NCBI RefSeq assembly: GCF_003672135.1
Contig: NC_039512.1
Span: 2,512,874-2,576,873 of the forward strand
DNA length: 64,000 nucleotides
Direction: 5' to 3'
Source of the DNA: Ooceraea biroi
Lineage: Eukaryota; Arthropoda; Insecta; Hymenoptera; Formicidae
Of this stretch, positions 11,476-24,814 are shown piece after piece. Below the pieces are notes generated by a model that ran no database searches, was not told the origin of the DNA, and saw nothing but the letters and a program-made list of their open reading frames with translations. The position numbers and the translations under genes are program-made. How positions within the stretch are numbered: position 1 is the first letter of the stretch; each line of letters opens with the position of its first letter.

Positions 11476-14076
11476 ATGGAAATCAGAAATTGGACGTCAG
11501 ACTACTACATCACGAACGAGTCGAGCTGTCAGCAAATTCTAGAGAGCCCAGACGCATTGAGAGAATTACCTTCACTGAACAATGTTCAGCTACGAGAGGT
11601 CGCGGACAAACGGCTGGCCAGGTTCCGTGGGATGGTTCAAGATATGTATAACCCGGAATATTATTTTAAACGATACGAGGTGAGGAACTCGAGGACCGGG
11701 GAAAGCGATGTCAGGTGTGGAATGTATGCAGACGCAGCCAGATGTTCGGTAAGCAATTGTCATTTACGCCTAGTTTTGTTTTCTTACACACATGCACACG
11801 TGTATCCTATTGTTTTATGAACATGACTCTGCCACATTTTATTATTGCATTGTCTTTGCTTGGAATATGACGAGCAATGGGCATAATACAGAGTCTAGAT
11901 TAAAAATATGCAGTTCAGGTGTGGGATGCTTCAAGAGTAGCTTATCTCATGTATAAAACTGCAAACAGCTGTACACAGATTCAAAATTCATAAGACACCT
12001 CGCTTCCTGAGACTTATTAACTTTTTACCTTGCGCAGTTGCATGAGGAAATATCTCTCGACTCCGACAGGAATGAAAACGCGGAGAGACAAATTTACGTT
12101 GTCATTTCTGAACCTGGATTGAACGACTGGGCGAAGGGGACGAGCACGAATGCACAGGAAGCTAGTCCAGCGACACACAATAGCAATATACGTGAACAAA
12201 ATGTGAATGATAATTCTGAGGAAATGGATTGCTCGGAGCCCGTTGCAAAGAAGGCAAAAATCGGGGCAGATGATGACGTGAGCATGAGTAATGCCGAGTC
12301 CGCTGCAAAGGTTCAAAATGTGTCGGAAGAGCACATATTAAATTTTCCCATTCCGATCGATGGCGGAAAAGCTTGCATAGTTAAGGTACATTATATGAAG
12401 CATAATATTAAGATGTTTATTTATTTTATCAATTTAGTAACTTACTTTTTTATTTTATTTTATCAATTTAACTGACTTTTTTGTTACTTAATCTTTTCAG
12501 GTTTATGATGGGACAGTTTTAAAGTTGAACCAAGTTATCGACGTAATAGGATTCGTATCGTTGGATCCGACGTTAGGTACAGTTCATGACTCGGAGGATG
12601 AGATGAATGACGCCGAAGTAAGTACTCATAATCCGCCGCCGTCCCTGGTACCGCGATTGCACGCGGTGAGGATAAACCAGCTTGGGAAGTCTGAGATTCC
12701 AAACGCTCCAGAGATCGTATCTAAGGCACAACTCATCAGGGGCGATTTGCACATAATACTGAGCCAGTTGCTGTTCGGGGATCATTTAGCTGCAGATTAC
12801 TTAATATGCCATTTGCTATCGACAATGTATGTATATATGTAATGCGGTATTTCTTTCGAAATTTACACCGCGTCTCATGTCTTTCCGCGACATTTCCAGC
12901 TTCGTCAGGAGAGATTGCCTTTGTCTGGGTACGTTTCCGCTGAACATCACAAATTTCCCAGCCAGTAAACGCGACACGTTTCCGAGAGAATTCTACAACT
13001 TCTTGACACTGATCGTAAAGAAGAGCCATTTTCTGGAGGTGACTTTGGAGAACTTAAATGAATTAGCTTTAATTCCAAAGTAAGTTTGCGTACCAGATTG
13101 AACGTTAGAATTTTAATAAGATTGACAACCTTATTCAAAGATTTTATCTAAAATTTATTTTTTAATTTTTAAATTTATTTTTAATTAATTTAGTTTTAAA
13201 AATTTATTTTTTCTTGTTTAGGAAAGACTATGAGTGTGATAGACTGACCAGCGGTGCTCTTCAGTTGAGCGATAACACGCATCTTGTGATGGACGAAACA
13301 GGCTTAACCACCGGTGAGCTCACCGTGACTGGCAAGGGGAACTACAGTGCTCTGTCTGACCTTCTCATGTTCCAAAAACTGACGTACGACTTTAAGTACT
13401 ACACGATGGAGTACGAAACGGATATTCCAGTTCTGATATTCTCCGATGTGAAATCGTTTATCCCCGTAAGTATTATATTTATTTTCCACGTTGTAAAACA
13501 TGTTACGCGTGTGAATGTTCCGTCTGCGAATATTAATTCGCGAAATCTTTGTTCGTAGTGCCCCATGCAAATTGCTTTAAATGTCGACGCGGAATCGGAG
13601 AATCTGTACGGTCAAGTAGTGGAAGCTGCGCGTCAGTATTTAAAGGATGAGAATCGATTGGCGAACATTCGTCAATACTTGGAGGCACTGAGGCACACGG
13701 AATTCGTTATTAATGAAGATATTACAAAAGTATGTTGTCAGCTGATTTTTAATGTTGAAAATTTGTATTCGTTTCTTAATAATTTGTATTATTTTACGAC
13801 TTTTTTGTATTGTTAGCACTTTTACCGTTCTTTTTTAATCTATTAGTTTGCATTATCATTTTACATTTATCTAATTTTATACACCTGCAGGTTATTCAAG
13901 AGGACTTCGTGAAGTTGCGAAGTGCGAATATAAGTGTAAATAATATGCATGCATTCATGGTTCTCGCTAGATTGATGTCTTTATCGTACGGAAAAACGGC
14001 GCTAGATACGGAATGCTGGAAGAAAAGTGTACAGTTGGAAATGGAGAGGCTGAGCAGGTTGCCGCAGCGCGGATGA
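11476..14076 (+). CDS. Mcmbp: MCMBP, mini-chromosome maintenance complex-binding protein
   Basis: Nuclear partner of MCM3-7 complexes, needed for MCM handling and sister chromatid cohesion in other animals. Seven exons join in phase: 11476-11748, 12038-12385, 12501-12826, 12900-13079, 13222-13465, 13559-13729 and 13891-14076, giving 575 residues; human MCMBP has 642. Matching words include FRGMVQDMYNPEYY near the N-terminus, ILNFPIPIDGGKACIVKVYD, NPPPSLVPRLHAV, LLFGDHLAADYLICHLLST, RRDCLCLGTFPLNIT, DYECDRLTSGALQL, LVMDETGLTTGEL and TKVIQEDFVKLR. A basic cluster (KKAK, about residue 162) may be a nuclear import signal. The third exon contains an in-frame gtaagt at about 12615 that must be skipped as a donor, since homology continues through it. 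The gene is head-to-head with COA7 and convergent with the CIMIP2-type gene. Confidence 0.95.
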
Positions 14077-14998
14077 TGATTCGCGAATTTCAGGAAACAG
14101 CAGGAGGCAGATGTAACGCCGAATGTACATCAAATTGTACGGTAAATGAAAATATTTATTTTACTATATATGTATATGCTTTTGTAATTATTTTATTACC
14201 GATTAAAAAATTATGTACCACTTTACATTCGTATTGTTGAATACTCTATGAAGCGGAAGAGTAGAATTCTTTTTTTCTCTCTCTCTTTCTCGTTTTTTTA
14301 TTTACACAGACAAATATAAGACAGTCATATTTCAATAGATAAAACGTCGCTAATAAGTACCATGCGATTGGAAATGGTGTTTGTACATCGGCTACGATCC
14401 ATTTCGCGAGTTCTGAAGACCAGACGTGTGTCGGTGTTCATTCTGTTCGAAATGGAACTAGCATGCCAAAGCGAGCGTTATTCCCGTTTTTGAAGATATT
14501 TCCTATCAGAAATATTTCCAAAAATTTCTGGTTCTTTAAGTGAATACATTGAGAATGTTAGTAGGTGCATATATGTTCGGTATGTACGCCTCTAAGCACG
14601 TAATGAACGTTGGAAGCTCAAAGCAGTTTTAATAGTTTACACAGCATTCAAAATTGGAATGCGAGATATAATTCTATCAATTTTGGAAGATTTCTTTTTA
14701 CTTGGACGCAATCTTGTAATTGAACTACTTAAGTACACGCTTTGCGAAAGGCGACACAGATATTTTCTCACATTTACTCACATTCTCGATTCGCGCAATG
14801 TTTGCCAACCGAAATGTGAGATGAGCGTGTCGAGGCTTACGGTAGCTTGCATTGCCGAACTTGTTCAGCGATTCTTTCTTTAATTATTTTTAATCTTCCT
14901 CTTTTTCTTCTAATATCTCAATATACTTTTACTCGAGTGTCCGAGTGTAGAAAGTCTAATAAAAAAATACATTGTAGCTAAAAAGGGTGAATGCCATT
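14077..14998. other. Convergent 3' ends of MCMBP and the CIMIP2-type gene
   Basis: No coding exon is recognised. On the + strand ATTAAA at 14202-14207 and AATAAA at 14958-14963 are candidate polyadenylation signals for MCMBP. The second lies only 36 bases from the stop codon of the opposing gene, so the two transcripts may overlap at their 3' ends. On the minus strand ATTAAA read from 14884 to 14879 could serve the CIMIP2-type gene. Confidence 0.4.
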
Positions 14999-17900
14999 TT
15001 ATGCGCGTGTGCATCCCGTTTCATCGAGATACGCATTGTCGAGGACTCTCTGCACGGCGTGCACGTCCTTAGCCCTACTGAGCCTCTCCTCGCGTTCCCT
15101 TTGAACGCGCTCTAATCCCTTCCTAGCGGCTTGAGCGTACCGCTTCGAGAGCGCAACTTCTCCTTTTGCACCTGGGATATGACCTGTGTAACCGACGATC
15201 GGCGGTTGTTCTGGTGAGACATGATAATCTGTAATAATAATAGTAACATTGATGATAAAAATTACAATAATTTTCTTGACACGTATGCTTCGGTTTCTCA
15301 GTACTGAATTTTTTAATTAGTTACTAGAGAATTTATATTCGATATTAAATTTGATGAAATTTTGTACAACTATAGTAATTCTTATACTATAGTTACTATA
15401 GTATAGGTTTTTTTGAAAACTTTACTTTCTTATTATTAAGATATTATAAATGGATATTAAATAAAGATGCATTTAAATTATCATTATAAAATTATGAAAA
15501 AGTCCATGTGCAATTTTCTAGAATATTATAACACTTATTGCACTTTAATCTGAGAGAAACTAACAACTAAGAAATGTATCAATGCCAGTTCAATGAAATC
15601 ATTGTATTTTAAATTTTTATAAATTTATAATTTTATAAATATAACATCTGTTTTAATATAAATTATTAATAAATCTAAAAGTGCGGTTTATGAGATGACG
15701 AAGATTAACACGAGTTGGCGAGCAACTGAAGCGTAATAAGTAGTGACCGTACCGAAGGTTCTTCTGTCTTTATCATGACCGTGATCGATTTCGATATCCA
15801 CATTGTCCGCCCGTGCTCGTGATAGAAGATTTCTCGGGTCCGTTCGCTCGGCGTGAGCCCTCATTGCATCCCGCCGTGCCCTTAGCTTCATCTGCGCCTC
15901 GTGCCACTCTTTAGCACCGGCCTCCACGGCTCTCATGAAAGACAGACCGTACCTGCTGTTGAAGCCAGGAATATATCCTGTGGTGAACCAGCACAGAAAG
16001 AACGCGTTGTACATTGAATCTTTTATATAGAATGTAAGATACACCGGATTTATTTTATTTACATATATTTACATATAAGCTGTAAGCAAACCGCGCGGTT
16101 GGGTAATATACAAGTTGTAAATCAGTCATTCAGGCATTTCTTCAAATAGCTTCGTTCGCCACATAGCTACATAATACAGGATTTTCATTTTTTATTTTTG
16201 CTAATTGGTAATTAGAATCCGCGGATAAATAACAAACTTCGTGCGCTATTCTCTCACGCACATAAATGTGAGAATATTGAAAATTATATTTTACTAGCTT
16301 CAGGGTTGAGTATGTAGTTACCGCCGTGATGCAATACGCGAACTGTTAATTACAAGCGATTCAGGTTCGATTAGCGCTAATCGCGTGCATTGAAGGTTGC
16401 GCTAAAGCAATCTCGTTCCGCGGCATTTCGAAGCGACAAAACGAGATTTTGCGATCGTATTATAATAATTATTTTACGTTTCCGCAATATTAAATTTCTT
16501 TATTAATTACGCATCAATCTTTTCACAGCATAAACTAGTAAAGTCTTACTATTGTGAGAAACAGATTTTTTTATTTTATAATTAAATAGTGAAGGATATA
16601 TTTTACAACTCTTGTTTCTTTTTCAAACAAACGCAAAGAGATATGTATTACCGGTATATCCTAGAATGTATGGAGGCGCCTGGTACAGTCTTGGCTCGTT
16701 GCTCCAGTCTCTCCTAATCTCCTTGTCCCGAGGACTTGGTAATTGAACTTCTCTACCGGAAGTTGGCTTGTATGGTCCAGTCTTGAGAATTTTCTTCTCT
16801 AATAATTCCTGTCGCAAGACATAATGTAAACTCAAATCTCCCATTCGATTATTATACGAAGCGTTTGCAATTATTTCATTATCGTCCTACTCAAATGTTT
16901 TGAAAGTATATGTCACTGTTATGATTTGCAATTTACTGTTACAGTTTTTGTTAGAAACTATTCATGATCTTTACGGCATGATTTTTACCTTCATTATTTC
17001 TTCTGTGTTTGCTCCAAATCTCTTCCCAACGCGAAATTTGAGCGTGGGACAGTGACCCGTGTACCTAAAAGCATGTATAATCTATAACGAGGATATTATA
17101 GACTAGATTTTTCAATATAAAAACATTAAATGATAATATGAATTGCCCAGAATTATTACAGAATTATTACAGAATTGTACTAATGATAATATGAATTTAC
17201 ACATTGATGCAATGTGCCTTTCAATGCAAACTAAAAACTTTTGATTGTTTTTAAAAATGAAACCACTTTTATAATATATTATACTTATTATAGCGCATTT
17301 TGTTTTGTTTGTCAGATAATTGATCTCAATTTTTACGTTTGTCATATAGAATTATTTTTATAGTGAAAGATCACTCGATCAATTTGTGGTCTACTTTTCC
17401 ATGTCCGAAATATACTGAAGAGATACGTTACACAGCAATGGCGTGCAAAATTATGACCCATTATGCGAACGTGTTATAGATGTTTTCCTGTCTAGTGAAG
17501 CATGTCTAATTCTTAAACTCTGTATGTGCGACATATGTATATATGACTTCCTTGAAAAGTCTATATTCGTAGTTACTGCAGCATGCATAGAGTATAGAGA
17601 AAATATTACATATTCAAGAGAAACTGCTATTGAATATTACATGTGAAATATGATTCTGTATACTTTTAATTTTTAAAAGAAATTAAAGAAAGTTCGTCCT
17701 AATAAAAAATTTTTTTAAATACTATAGAATTACAGAAGAAATTATATTCACATGTAATAATAATTTTTACATATAATAATAATTCTTGAATTATTAAATA
17801 ATTAAACAATAATTATAGAATAATCTGTAAATTATACTTTACTCGCGATTCTTCAGAGAATATTCATGCAGGCAGCTTATGATTCGGTAATAACGCAAGT

Positions 17901-20302
17901 GGAATGACATTTTCAGTGTTCCAGTTGACTTACACACCTTGTTTTAAACGTCTGAGAGAATAGTATATCACGGCCGAACCCTAAATAAAGTAATCGCACA
18001 ACCGTAAAAGCGGACTACCGGTGACCCAGTAAATTGAGCCTTCACTTTGTGGCGGTCACGGTGGAATAGCTAGCGGCGCACATCGCCGAAGTGGTTCTAC
18101 TCGTGTCTCGTGGTATCATTATCGCACTCTCTCCTCTCTCTCTCTCTTTTATAATTTAAGGAATATTAGTGGAGCCACGATATCCTCACTAAGATCAAGA
18201 TAAAAACTCAAGATCTTTCCACGATTTTAAAATGAAGATCGAAAAGCACTTAGACACTTTTTATTGAACGCTCTCTCTAAAAAGCAAGAAAGAAGAACGA
18301 AGTTCTCTTTAGCAAAAGAGGAAAAGGAGGTCTACGATAAACTAACTACTGATCCGTTAACAATTATTTTTTACTATTCGTCTTCTCACCGCGACGAGGG
18401 AACGAGGACGAATAGCCATCGACAGCTGAGAGTTCCAATTTTCTTCAGGCACTTTTTTCCCGCACAGTCGTCCGTTTCGATCCGCGGCTTTTCTTACTCG
18501 GATCGATATGCCGGGGCCAGGGAAATCACAATAGTCCGGATATGATCCGCCCGCCATATACGGAGGGTAGTTTTGTGCGTGATAGCCTCGCGTGGGGTGT
18601 AAATTGGCACGGTACCAACCGCGGTACCAGTGTCTTCGTCCCTGCGCGGCTTCGAGGTCAATACTTTGGGAATGCACATTTCCGGAGGTCGTCCGCTGAG
18701 ATCTAGTTCGCGATTCTGATGTAATCTCGAAACCGAGACACGCCGACTGCTTCGATTTTCTCGCCTGGTGTCCGCGCGATCAGTAAATACCGTGGATGCA
18801 TAATGCATTGGGTGTACCATGCATTATGGATTAATGTGGGTCTGCTTTCATTGCGGTCGATCTTCATTCACGTGTGTCTTTTCGTACTTGTGAAATGCTA
18901 GTGTATCTCCCAAAATGTTGAGTTTATAGATAATAATTTACATAAGTATGAACTTTATGGACATTTCATGTAGGCTATCGATACCTACGATGACAGGAGT
19001 TTTAAGTCTTTTAAATAAACTAGAATTAATCAATAAGTTTGACGAGAGAAAAAGAGAGAGAGAGAGAGAGAGAGAGATTGTGAATTACAAGTTCGATTTA
19101 TTTTCTATGTCTAAACTATTGTGTTGTATACTGTTAGACTGTATTGTGCTGTTCTTGAAATTTCTTTTTAATGATCCTTGAATTATAGCCGATATCAACA
19201 AACTTCTGGAAATCCATCAGTTTTTAGATCAAGTTTAGTTTCTATTATTTCTATTCATAATTGAAATTCGGATCAAATCAGATTGCTTCGAGCTGCTGTT
19301 CGCGTAAATAAAAATCAAATCCAATCTCGCAGTAAATAAATTAAATTCTTCGATCGGATGCGGTTTCATTCCAGATTAAATTTCGCTCTTTATTCATTGT
19401 ATATCCTGGATCACTTTCTGAATCGTCATTTATTTAAAAGTTTAAGTCTATATATATTTATTTCTATATGTCTCTGTATGTACATGGAAAAAAAGTTGAT
19501 CATTTTGCATGTCACAGTAGTAGAACCTGAATTTCTCAGAATTATGTTGGTCTCAATGCGCACACTTAGCATGTAACAGTGTATGTCTATATTTATAGTG
19601 TGCAGTCATTAAATATTCTATCCGTACATCTCACATCCGTATCTTAGTGACTATGTGTAGAAAGTTACAACTCTATTATTACGCGCACACGAGCATAGGA
19701 AGCAACAGTAAAAGTCTAAACAGTTAACGTCTAAACTTTCCTTGAGCAGCTGCATAATAATTTTATCGGTGGGCTCAATTTAACAGTGGCAAGAATCTAA
19801 TTAAATTTACAGCTCCGTTACCGTAGGCACTAAATGTCTCGTTAGCTTCACCTGTTGTTGCATAATACATGCAAATGTGCGTGCAACAATGGAGCACGTA
19901 ATCCGCAACTGTTGATATGTCGTATGCAACAACGTTTCGCTGATAACATTTAAAGATCTGACATCAACGAATATCAATTTCTCTCTTTTATTCTTCCCTG
20001 TTTTCTTGCTTTTCTTGCTGAACGCGTAAAATAAATTCAGAAAATATTTTAAGACATTGAAATGAAATTTAATAGCAACTTAAACGTTGACGGTTCTGCT
20101 GTCATAAATAAACAGTTTTGTAAACTATATAATTAACTGAAATCAATCAAGGAAGAGCGTTTCATCGATAAGACGCGCGTCAAGTCAATCGCACGGGATT
20201 GAAAACGTTCACGAGCACACGCACTTACCCCGGTAAATGGGCGCCATAATTCTGCCTGAAGAATTGCTTCCTCTGCTCCTCACAAAGTGAATCGAACACC
20301 AT
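14999..20302 (-). CDS. CIMIP2/FAM166-family ciliary microtubule inner protein
   Basis: Predicted structural protein inside the doublet microtubules of cilia and sperm flagella, by homology to vertebrate CIMIP2 (FAM166) proteins. Five minus-strand exons join in phase: 20302-20229, 17064-16989, 16808-16652, 15977-15753 and 15228-14999, giving 253 residues. Three copies of the family motif are visible: LPGYTGHCP (about residues 23-31), LGYTGYIPG (about 99-107) and VGYTGHIPG (about 189-197). Two are split by introns inside the motif, and the reading frame restores the glycine exactly in each case. Between motifs are charged helical stretches (AVEAGAKEWHEAQMKLRARR, ERVQREREERLSRAK). The first intron is about 3.2 kb. 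The donor of exon 4 (ttcg|gtacgg) is the least certain join, but it gives the expected DYHVSPEQPPIVGYTG. In insects such a gene should be used in testis and ciliated sensory neurons (inference). Confidence 0.87.
17065..20228 (-). other. First intron of the CIMIP2-type gene
   Basis: About 3.2 kb with no supported exon. It has AT-rich stretches around 17700-17850, a pyrimidine run of (CT)n at 18126-18149 and a (GA)n run at about 19050-19076. A minus-strand open frame at 18357-18677 lies inside it but shows no recognisable domain. Confidence 0.6.
19050..19076 (+). repeat. (GA)n microsatellite
   Basis: An uninterrupted run of GA dinucleotides within the first intron of the CIMIP2-type gene. Confidence 0.9.
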
Positions 20303-23300
20303 TTTCCTCGTTACCGATCGTTATCACGCGTAGTCGTAAACGAGTCACAATGCAACGACATTCGTCAAGATCTCCAAGTCTCTTTTCATGTCATCTTCCT
20401 CCTTTTCTCTTGCTTCTTTTTGCTTGAATGTGCGTCTATTTCTATCGGAGCATGATGCCGCAGTCTTTATTTTCCGGAATATTTTCCGATGTCTTATTCA
20501 TTATATTAACAGCAAAAATCCATTTTTTATTCAATCAGCATCAATCTGGATTAACTAAAACCGATCAAGCTGAGTCCTCGATCAACATCGATCCCAACTA
20601 GATCGGTGGATCCAAGCAGATCCTACACTTTTATTGCAGCCAGAATTACAAAGGCGTTTTGTGAAATTATTACGATCGCGCCGATGCAGCTCTTCAGCGA
20701 ATCACTCCCGAGACCGTTCCGTCCGCGACCGCGCTAATGATGATCGCTGACTGGGAATGATCAGTCGCCGCTAGATCCACTCAGCCGAGATGATCGATTG
20801 GCGATCCGGCGTCGATCTCGACGGCGACTCGTTGCACGCGACCGGGCTGCATACACAAGTGAAACGGAACTGTATATAGCCGGCCCGAAGATACACAATG
20901 CGAGCTGCGTTCCACTAAAGCTGCGCCCCTCCAGTTTCGTCAAGCGCCTCCCTTTACAAAGGGGTTCGACAGCGGGGTCCGGAACGTGTTAGCGCATCCG
21001 TAGTGCCGCTCAATCGCGCGGGACGCTTCGACACCCGCGGACTCGGATTCACCCTTGAGCGTTGCCGGTCATTCACCCTTCGTCGCTTCCTGCATCAGGA
21101 CCCTAATGGCGCAGGATAAGGGTGCACTGTGCTTATGTCACACTCACTGTTTTTCGTGCACTCACTTGGTTTAATGATTGCATCGAAAGATACTTTTTAA
21201 ATACATGAAACATGATAAACATTAATTGTTATTGGCAACAATTAAATTCTTTTCCACATGATATGGGTTTCACTTATTTTACTAGAAAAATAAGGACAGC
21301 GGAAGAAAATCTGTCATTAAATATCCTTGTATGGAATTTTTATACGCGCTTTTTTATTTTTAATTTTATGTAACATCGATAGTCCAGACTATCATGATCA
21401 TCGCTTAGCTTGATAAAGATGCATGCGCTCTTCCTTTCGCGTTGTATTCGTAACTACGGATACTTAAGCTGCAGGCAACCGGCAGGTCTCCGAAGTAACT
21501 CTACCCTTGGCGAATAATCGATAGGGCGGTTAAATGCATCGTTGTTCCTTCACGAAAGCCATTTCGATGAGTACAAGTACGATTGAGCCGATCTCTTTTT
21601 ATGATTACACAAATATGAAATAAGATACAAAATGTGAAACAGTATAAATGTCTAAAATTATAATTGTTTCTTTATATTGTTTGATAATATTAAAGTGATA
21701 ATAATTTTACAGCATTGAGATAGCTGCAATAAATTTTTCAAAGTATTTGACTATATAATATAGTTTAAATTCGTACAAAAACGTTAAACACCATGTTTCG
21801 GTAATAATGATTCAAGCCTTTATTATAAATTAAGATTTAAATGAATGTTTTAAATAAATATCAATTATTAAATATCACAAAATTTTTTCACCTCAATTGT
21901 TTATCAACGATCGGTGATGCAAGTTATCTATATGTCGATAAAACTTTTACCAGCATACGATACTTGTCTGAATACTACACCTCTCTATGATTTAAGGTAT
22001 CATACATTGATAATAACTTTCATATTTTTTACCTAACGAGCAGTTTATTTTTACCTTTTATCAAGGAGTACCTTGTGTGACACTCCAGTTTTAATTTTTT
22101 ATGATTTTTATATATTATGTATTAAACGAATTCGCAAACATGTGTTATTTAGTATCCCATTTGTTATAATACGCTTTCATTTTACTTCTATGTCGAGTAA
22201 ATGCAATATATGTATATTTTATATCAAAAAATATATACATGTTATTACGCAGTTATATTCATGAGAGACATTTGCACAACGTTACGATCATTGTTTGCGC
22301 ATGTTTCCATAATACACGTCGCAAACTCTATAGCTGAAGTACGTGCTTATAGAAGTGTACGTAATATATTGATTTTCGATTTCTGTTATACGTATCTGTC
22401 ATAGGGCGATATTTTAACAAAGTTTAGATAGGTTTAAGCTGCCGCAAAGTCATTTGCGATATATAATGATGTACGCATACAAATGCGTCTCATTTTCATA
22501 TTCTATATGAATTTAATCGCTTTTTAATATGATTTTGAACCGATATAAAAAAGCGAGACCAAACTCTTTGTGACACTTTCATAATTTTTTTGTCGTTATT
22601 CATAACTAGCTCATTTCTGCACAATATTCAGGCAAACCGCTCGTAAACTATTTCTTTTTATTATTTGAAGTTCATGTAGTGTTTTGTTTTATAAAAACTA
22701 TCCTTATTTATTAAAAGTGAATTATTTCATTAAAAGTAATTTTTTTCCGTTACTTATTTATTACGGTAATTTAATTGAAATCATATTATATGCAATATTT
22801 AAGAGATAATAATTTTATAAAATAATGATGCTTCGTTGCATAATATTAAATTCCTATTAGATCATGAAAATAGTATTATTTTCATAATAAAATGTGTAAT
22901 AAAATATGCAAAAAGTTCACAATTTATTCTTTTTTTATATATTATCTATTTAAAATATGCTATAAATAAAACTCGCTTATACGAATAATGCGTTGCAAAA
23001 ATATAAGATGTAACATATTTCGTGAAAAACTGGAAATTACCGTAATAAAAAAGTTATCTTTACAGCTAATAAATCATATTTGAACGACAGTACTGCAGTA
23101 CTAGCACTAACCGCAAATTCATTTTGCTTTATCTTCCGCTGTTCCCAAGATTGACGCTTGAGCATATATAAGTGACTTTTATTTTTTACTTCATTGATTT
23201 ATTCCTTAGAATTCTTCAGCATTCTTTTTGAAATTTAAGTGACAATATTTAACTTGCACTTTATTCTCATGTTAAAGCTAAAAGTTAAATATCAATATAT

Positions 23301-24190
23301 ATTTTTCATCGTTTAATGTTTTAATGTCGTTCCTTAGTTTTAACTGCTCAAGAATGTTATTATATCATGCACTTCATTATATTTTATTTTATTCTTTTTT
23401 TTAAAGTTTTACTCTGCAACATTTTAGCGTGTAGCAGTAATTAACGTAAAATTGCACAATAAATTGCACTCAGAGTTGTTTTTCTGAGTAAAAATTTAAA
23501 GCTTAATTACAGTCATAATCAACGCTAGTAATTAAAGCAGGCGTCATTATCTATAGGTATGTTGCGGGTATATTACGCTAGTGGTATAATTAAGGGATAT
23601 CAAAATAAGCTCTACATTTTACGATTTTTCTATTCTGTCTTTTTTATTCTTTTTCTATCCTTTATCTTTATTTTCTAAAAGAAGAAAAAATAATAACTTC
23701 TAATTTCTCATGTCATTTACATGAATTTTATTTTTAAAGTTTGTTTACTTCCAGATATGCTTAAATGCGAATTTCTGCGTTGAAGTATTCGTGTACTGAG
23801 GCGACACACTAAATAAGACACAAATCTGAAGGGATTTTTCAAAAAGGAATCTACAGTCGAGTCATTAACAGCTGATTGGCGCGAAAATCGTAACATTGAC
23901 AATTGCGTGACTCCCTCACGCACACCGGTCCCTGTGGGATCCCCGGGCGTTTAATGAATCTACCTGCGCCGCGCGCTCCAGCGCGCCTACGCGAAGCGAT
24001 AGTGTGCGATAGTGAGCGCCGCCAAAAATTCAATCCGGCGCGTCACGCCGCTGTGTGTATCAACATTGAAAAATCAATGGTAACCTGTGACGTAGGCGTC
24101 CCGCCTCAACGGCAGCCAATCGGCGTCCCCGCTCATCCCCACTACTCGCTCGCGAGCCCGTTGCTCGTCCACGCACGGGCCAGCGTGCTC
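20303..24190. other. Intergenic region, divergent gene starts
   Basis: The left side is upstream of the CIMIP2-type gene and the right side is upstream of the 133-residue protein gene, so both promoters probably lie here. Positions 20690-21110 are clearly richer in G, C and CpG than their surroundings and may be a promoter or an unrecognised first exon. From about 21600 to 23850 the DNA is strongly AT-rich and I see no gene, tRNA or repeat structure in it. Confidence 0.45.
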
Positions 24191-24814
24191 ATTCTGTAGC
24201 GGGCTGCCGCGTCGGACGGACGTGAGTTCTGGACGGATTGTCGAAAAGGCGACACGCTGCAGCTTAAAAACAATCCACAAAAATAGGAAAAAGGGACAAA
24301 CTTGCACACACACACATATATATAGAACAGATATCACCGGCGAAGCGAGCCCATCGCGCACTCGTGGACGCGCGACGCGCATGCAGTTTTCCAATCCTCG
24401 GCATTAGCCAAAACGGTCAGCCAATCCGGACGATCGACGTCGACGGTCTATCATCGTGGTGGCAGCGGATCGAGGGGATCGCGAATCCGCATCGATCCCC
24501 GAATTCGGCGGACTCGCGAGACTAGGATCGGCGGCGAGACTCCTGGCGAGGGGAACGCGCGACTGTCGGTACCGTGGTAGCCGAGGGGCGGTGAGGATCG
24601 TCTCTCTCTCTCTAGCGCGGCGAGGTGTGCGTTTGAACTTTCTCGAACCTACGGGAGCAACGAGGAGGGCGAACGAAGGAGGGACGGAGGGACGAAGAGA
24701 GAAGGACGACTCCCTGACGGCCGACGGCGAGACGGTGAGTGCGAGGAGCCGAGCAGCCAAGGATACAGCGGGGTGTACGTACATACGCCGGCACACACGC
24801 ACACACGCAGCGAG
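24150..24814 (+). promoter_or_regulatory. CpG-rich promoter/5' UTR region of the small serine-rich protein gene
   Basis: A block of GC- and CpG-rich DNA directly precedes the ATG at 24815, in contrast to AT-rich flanks. It is the likely transcription start and 5' UTR. Several open frames on both strands here, up to 193 residues, arise from base composition and match nothing I know. Confidence 0.4.

Noticed and set aside
18357..18677. 106-residue minus-strand frame with Tyr/Pro/Gly-rich part inside the CIMIP2 intron
   Set aside because: No domain, no splice support, and it would interrupt a well-joined gene.
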